From positions 186,001-250,000 of the forward strand of contig NZ_AUBA01000003.1 in assembly GCF_000429005.1 (NCBI RefSeq): DNA of 64,000 nucleotides. Reading direction: 5' to 3'. Shown here piece by piece: positions 60,510-64,000 of this stretch. The stretch comes from Novosphingobium acidiphilum DSM 19966 (GTDB lineage Bacteria; Pseudomonadota; Alphaproteobacteria; Sphingomonadales; Sphingomonadaceae). Both the position numbers and the translations under genes were made by a program. The stretch's first letter is position 1. Each line of letters starts with the position of its first letter. The notes below the pieces were generated by a model. That model was not told the DNA's origin and made no database searches. It was given only the letters and a program-made list of their open reading frames with translations.

Positions 60510-61067
60510 TCAGCGCGGGTCGATGTTGGCCCGGGTATAGCATTCGCTGACCAGGCTGTAGGCCAGCCCGTCATTGCGGTGCAGCACGGCGGTGTCGTGC
60601 TGGATCGTACCCGTAGGGCACGGCGCGGCCGAAGCGTGGGCCTGTGGTACGCGGTGCAGGCCGATCGGCGCCACCACTTTGCCGAACGGCACACGCGTGG
60701 TGTCAAGCGTGTGGTTCATGTCCGGGGTCAGCCGTGCGGGAACATACCAGTTGCGCGCATCCGACAGAACGGTGTTGCCGCACGTCAGCAGCACGTGCCG
60801 CACCCGCACCGGCTCATCCGCGCCCACGCCCAGCGCCGCGCGGATTGCGGGGCTGGCGGGCACGGCTGCGGCATCGTCCTGCGCCACGGCCAGCACGTGC
60901 GCCGGGGCCATGATGCCGCGCCGTTCGCACCATTGTTCCAATGCAACGGTCGCGCTGTCGTGGCTGGCCAGCGTCTGGCGGAATTCGGTCAGGGTGCCGG
61001 CCTGCGCGCAGGCGCCCGTCAGCGCCAGCAACAGCACGCCCGCCCGGCGCACGTCAGATGCCGCCAT
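60510..61067 (-). CDS. Exported chorismate lyase (UbiC)-like protein
   Basis: The 185-residue protein has a signal sequence (ending near ACAQAGT) and a UbiC-like pattern: EQWCERRGIM, RVRHVLLTCGNTVLSDARNW, YVPARLTPDMNHTLDTTRVPFGKVV. UbiC removes pyruvate from chorismate in the cytoplasm for ubiquinone, so an exported copy must do something else or only share the fold. The start overlaps the CinA-type gene's stop (14-bp overlap). The call is moderate. Confidence 0.65.
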   Translation of the reverse strand: MAASDVRRAGVLLLALTGACAQAGTLTEFRQTLASHDSATVALEQWCERRGIMAPAHVLAVAQDDAAAVPASPAIRAALGVGADEPVRVRHVLLTCGNTVLSDARNWYVPARLTPDMNHTLDTTRVPFGKVVAPIGLHRVPQAHASAAPCPTGTIQHDTAVLHRNDGLAYSLVSECYTRANIDPR

Positions 61068-61815
61068 CGAACGGTTCGCGGCCCAGGGCGCTCAGCGCGT
61101 CGGACAGCGCCGTGGCGCACGCAGACACCACCGCGGTGTCGGTCGACCGGATCACGAAATTGGCGCCGACGCGGCCTTCGCGAAAAAATGGATAGCTGCC
61201 GATCGACACGCCGTCATGGTTGCGTTCGGTGTCGCGCAGCAGTTCGGCGATCTCGCTTTCGGCAACCCAGCAGCCCACAGTGCGCGACAGCAGCGGCAAT
61301 CCGCCCTCAAGCGTGCCGGTCATGCCATCGAGCATCTGTGCCGTGATCGACGGCACGCCCGCCATCAGGAAAATGTTTTCGGCATGAATGCCCGGCGCGC
61401 CCGACAGCCGGTTTTCGATCAGCCCCGCACCTTCGGGTACGCGCGCCATGCGCAACCGTGCCTCGTTCAGGCCGCCGCGCGTGGCGTAATAGGCATCGAG
61501 GATGGCATGCGCGCGCGGGTGGATCACCACCGGCACGCCCAGCGCCTGCGCCACGGCATCGACCGTGATGTCATCGTGCGTCGGGCCGATGCCGCCTGTC
61601 GTAAACAGATAATCGTTGCGCGCGCGCAAGGTGTTCACCGCCTCGACAATCGCGTCCATCACATCGGGCACCACGCGCACTTCGCGCAGGCGGATGCCCT
61701 GCACCCCCAGCCACGAGGCGACCTGGGCAATGTTCTTGTCCTGCGTGCGGCCGGACAGGATTTCATCGCCCACGACAATCAGCGCGGCGGTCCAGATGCG
61801 GGTGGTTTGGGTCAT
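61054..61815 (-). CDS. Molybdopterin-binding CinA-type protein
   Basis: The 253-residue protein is a MoaB/Mog-like domain of the CinA (competence/damage-inducible) type. It has TAALIVVGDEILSGRTQDKN, YLFTTGGIGPTHDDITVDAV and FLMAGVPSITAQMLDG. The C-terminal nicotinamide-amidase domain of full CinA (about 400 residues) is absent, so it is the short form. It may bind a molybdopterin-like or nucleotide ligand; the exact reaction is unknown. ATG 61815 was chosen; 61818 is also possible. Confidence 0.88.
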   Translation of the reverse strand: MTQTTRIWTAALIVVGDEILSGRTQDKNIAQVASWLGVQGIRLREVRVVPDVMDAIVEAVNTLRARNDYLFTTGGIGPTHDDITVDAVAQALGVPVVIHPRAHAILDAYYATRGGLNEARLRMARVPEGAGLIENRLSGAPGIHAENIFLMAGVPSITAQMLDGMTGTLEGGLPLLSRTVGCWVAESEIAELLRDTERNHDGVSIGSYPFFREGRVGANFVIRSTDTAVVSACATALSDALSALGREPFDGGI

Positions 61816-61857
61816 CATGCGCGATCGATAAAGCAATGCCGGTGCGGCGCAAGCATC

Positions 61858-63366
61858 CTATTCCGCGGCTTCGAGCACCTCTTGGGGCAATGCTGCGGGG
61901 GCGGGGTCAAGCCGCAGCACCCCATCGTCGATCGGATCGTTTTTCATCCAGGCGCGATCGCGCACATAGTCCTGATTGAGCCGCCAGCGCATGTCCGATG
62001 CGTTTTTGGGCAACAGGTGCCGCGCGCGCGCAATATAGCCCGAAGAGAAATCGAACGGATCGTCTTCGACCAGATCGTGATCGGCGGGCAGCACCGGCGT
62101 GGCGACTGCCAGGTTTCGTTCTGCCATCAGGTTGATCAGGCGGCAGACATAATCGGAAATGATATCCGCGCGCAGCGTCCACGATGCGTTGAGATAGCCG
62201 AACACCGCCGCCAGATTGGGCACGTTCGAAAACATGCACGCCTTGTAGTAATAATGCTGCGACCAGTCGATCGGCACGCCGTCCAGGCTGAACGCGATCT
62301 TGCCCGCCATCGTCATGGTCAGCCCGGTGGCGGTAACGATCACGTCGGCATCAAGATGCCGGCCCGATGTCAGCTGGATCCCGGTGGCATCGATGCGATC
62401 GATATGGTCGGTCACCACGTTGGCCTTGCCGGCGCGGATCGCGGCAAACAGATCGCCATCGGGGATCAGGCACAGCCGCTGATCCCACGGATCGTAGGGC
62501 GGGGTGAAATCGGTGGCGCTGTAATGGTCGCCGAGCATCGACTGGGTCTGTTTGGTCAGGAATGCCTTGACCTTGTCCGGCCGGGTGCGCGCGCGGTGAA
62601 ACACCAGCGATTGCATCGTGATGTTCTTGTACCGGGTCAGACGATAGGCCAGCTTTTCGGGCAGCACGCGGCGCAGGAAATTGGCAATGCCGTCACGCGC
62701 CGGGCGCGATGCCATCCACGTCGGCGTGCGCTGCAGCATGGTCACGTGTGCGGCCTTGGCAGCCATCGCCGGCACCACCGTTACCGCGGTTGCACCCGAT
62801 CCGATCACCACCACGGTCTTGCCGGTATAATCCAGATTGTCGGGCCAGAATTGCGGATGCACGATCTGCCCGGCAAAATCGGCCTTGCCGGGGATCTGCG
62901 CGTCATAGGGATCATCGTAATCGTAATAGCCCGATCCCAGGTAGACGAAGCGCGTTTCCAGCGTGCGCGGCCCTTCGGGGGTGTCGACCTCGAGCCGCCA
63001 CAACCCGGCGCTGCTGTCCCAATTGCCGGCAATGACTTGCGTGCCGAACCGGATATGCGGGCGAATGCCGCGTTCATCGGCGATGCGGTCCAGGTATTCC
63101 AGGATCGAAGGGCCGTCGGCGATCGATTTTTCGTGCCGCCAGGGTTCGAACACAAAGCCCAGTGTGTGCATGTCGCTGTCCGAACGCACCCCGGGATAGC
63201 GGAACAGATCCCAGGTGCCGCCGATGCGTTCGCGCCGGTCGAGCACCAGATAGCGTTGATCGGGGCACATCGCCTGCATATGCGCGGCCATGCCGATGCC
63301 CGAAATCCCCGCACCGACGATGATCACATCAAGCGGACCATCCCCGTTTGCCACGCCAGCGCCCAT
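61858..63366 (-). CDS. Flavin-containing (Baeyer-Villiger type) monooxygenase
   Basis: The 502-residue enzyme has two Rossmann motifs, VIIVGAGISGIGMAAHM at 14-30 (FAD) and VVVIGSGATAVTVVPAMA at 185-202 (NADPH). Between them is FAGQIVHPQFW (164-174), matching the F-x-G-x-x-x-H-x-x-x-W fingerprint of class B Baeyer-Villiger monooxygenases. RIGGTWDLFRYPGVRSDSDM is another conserved block. These enzymes turn ketones into esters or lactones, or oxidise sulfides, with NADPH and O2. The ATG at 63366 is preferred to 63372 because of spacing from GGAG. Confidence 0.92.
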   Translation of the reverse strand: MGAGVANGDGPLDVIIVGAGISGIGMAAHMQAMCPDQRYLVLDRRERIGGTWDLFRYPGVRSDSDMHTLGFVFEPWRHEKSIADGPSILEYLDRIADERGIRPHIRFGTQVIAGNWDSSAGLWRLEVDTPEGPRTLETRFVYLGSGYYDYDDPYDAQIPGKADFAGQIVHPQFWPDNLDYTGKTVVVIGSGATAVTVVPAMAAKAAHVTMLQRTPTWMASRPARDGIANFLRRVLPEKLAYRLTRYKNITMQSLVFHRARTRPDKVKAFLTKQTQSMLGDHYSATDFTPPYDPWDQRLCLIPDGDLFAAIRAGKANVVTDHIDRIDATGIQLTSGRHLDADVIVTATGLTMTMAGKIAFSLDGVPIDWSQHYYYKACMFSNVPNLAAVFGYLNASWTLRADIISDYVCRLINLMAERNLAVATPVLPADHDLVEDDPFDFSSGYIARARHLLPKNASDMRWRLNQDYVRDRAWMKNDPIDDGVLRLDPAPAALPQEVLEAAE

Positions 63367-63648
63367 TACCATCTCCGGATGTTGTTTTAATCGATTCCTT
63401 AAATTCTAGGCGAATTTGTGATGGATGGCCAGAGTGCGCAAAGAGTGCGCATCGGGCCAGGCGCGCGGCGCCGATTATCGCGCGCGACACAAGGATTTGC
63501 ACACCCGCACCCCACCATCGCCCCGGGCCTGATCCGGGGCCGGGCTGCCGTCTTTTTGTTGACGCGATCAACGACTGCGCAATAGCCTGACTTTGTCGTA
63601 CGATCGATCGGTCGAAGCTGGCCGAATTTCCGGGGGGAGCGCGCCGTG

Positions 63649-64000
63649 ATGATGCAATCCATTTTGGCGGTTCCAGCCGCGCTTTTGTCCGTTGGAGCGT
63701 CGACGGAAAAACTGCCGGAGCACCTGGTCTTGGAGCCATATCCAGATGCCCAGGTCTGGAAAGAGGTGACACACGACACTGTGGGCGCGAAATTTCTGAT
63801 CGAACGCGTGCCCTCCGACCAAAACGCTGACCATTACAAGGATATCCTTGTCGCCATGGCGCTTCCCGAAAAACGCGGCGCGGACCCGTCCGTGGCGCTT
63901 CGAGGTATAATTCAACTGGCCGGCGGCAAATGCGATGCGGTACGCGCAAATGGTCCCAAAGCACAGATCGAAGGCGGATTTAATGTCGCATACGGGCAGG
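63649..64000 (+). CDS. Protein of unknown function, cut by the window end
   Basis: The frame begins ATGATG at 63649, preceded by CCGGGGGGAG, and stays open to the right edge (117 residues). A weak signal-like start (MMQSILAVPAALLSVGAS) is followed by a charged, soluble-looking part with one Cys (GGKCDAV). Codon use is less GC-rich than the window average. I do not recognise it. The 282 bp before it hold no gene I can support. Confidence 0.55.
   Translation, partial: MMQSILAVPAALLSVGASTEKLPEHLVLEPYPDAQVWKEVTHDTVGAKFLIERVPSDQNADHYKDILVAMALPEKRGADPSVALRGIIQLAGGKCDAVRANGPKAQIEGGFNVAYGQ

Noticed and set aside
60574..63390. A 938-codon open frame on the plus strand
   Set aside because: It is antisense to the monooxygenase, CinA-type and UbiC-like genes, has no recognisable motif and has the Arg/His/Gln-rich composition of a high-GC shadow frame.

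Overview
The window is GC-rich chromosomal DNA of an alphaproteobacterium, most likely of the order Sphingomonadales (Novosphingobium/Sphingomonas type). The evidence is a circularly permuted two-piece tmRNA gene with tag ANDNEALAIAA, tRNA-Trp near secE-nusG-rplK-rplA, an NDUFA12-like complex I accessory protein next to a DUF2155 protein and aat, and dense gene packing with many ATGA, GTGA and TGATG junctions. I saw no phage, transposase or CRISPR array.

Region by region: 1-9.7 kb holds an SDR dehydrogenase, a Nudix hydrolase, a LemA/TPM membrane module, mscL, ssrA, an arginine-succinyltransferase operon (astA, astB and an M20 amidohydrolase) and a methyltransferase. 9.8-34.7 kb is dominated by a large capsule locus of the ABC-transporter (KpsMTED) type. 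It holds a nucleotide-sugar dehydrogenase, KpsS and a one-module KpsC, several glycosyltransferases including a GT2-GT4 fusion, two sulfotransferases, an FkbM methyltransferase, a GH5 glycanase, the KpsT/M/E and KpsD export parts, and, after a four-gene interruption, the Kdo supply genes kpsF-kdsB-kdsA. 34.7-42.2 kb is a soluble NAD-dependent formate dehydrogenase cluster, lysR-fdsG-fdsB-mobA-fdsA-fdsD-fdhD. 42.2-53 kb is mixed: TonB-like, DUF2721, a PHA-system protein, TelA with an XpaC-like partner, a class A beta-lactamase, a fatty-acyl-AMP ligase, RecX, DUF192, NDUFA12, DUF2155 and aat. 53.2-59 kb runs from tRNA-Trp to secE-nusG-rplK-rplA. A frameshifted MASE1-PAS-GGDEF gene and a truncated adenylate-forming enzyme lie between the tRNA and secE. 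59-64 kb has a c-type cytochrome/beta-barrel protein, a UbiC-like protein, a CinA-type protein, a Baeyer-Villiger-type monooxygenase and a partial gene at the right edge.

Working together: the capsule genes would make activated uronic acid and CMP-Kdo, build a Kdo linker and polysaccharide, possibly decorate it with sulfate and methyl groups, and export it through KpsMT-KpsE-KpsD. The sulfotransferase and glycanase combination is the most interesting system in the window. The fds cluster carries its regulator, structural subunits, a cofactor-maturing MobA and the FdhD sulfurtransferase in one apparent transcript.
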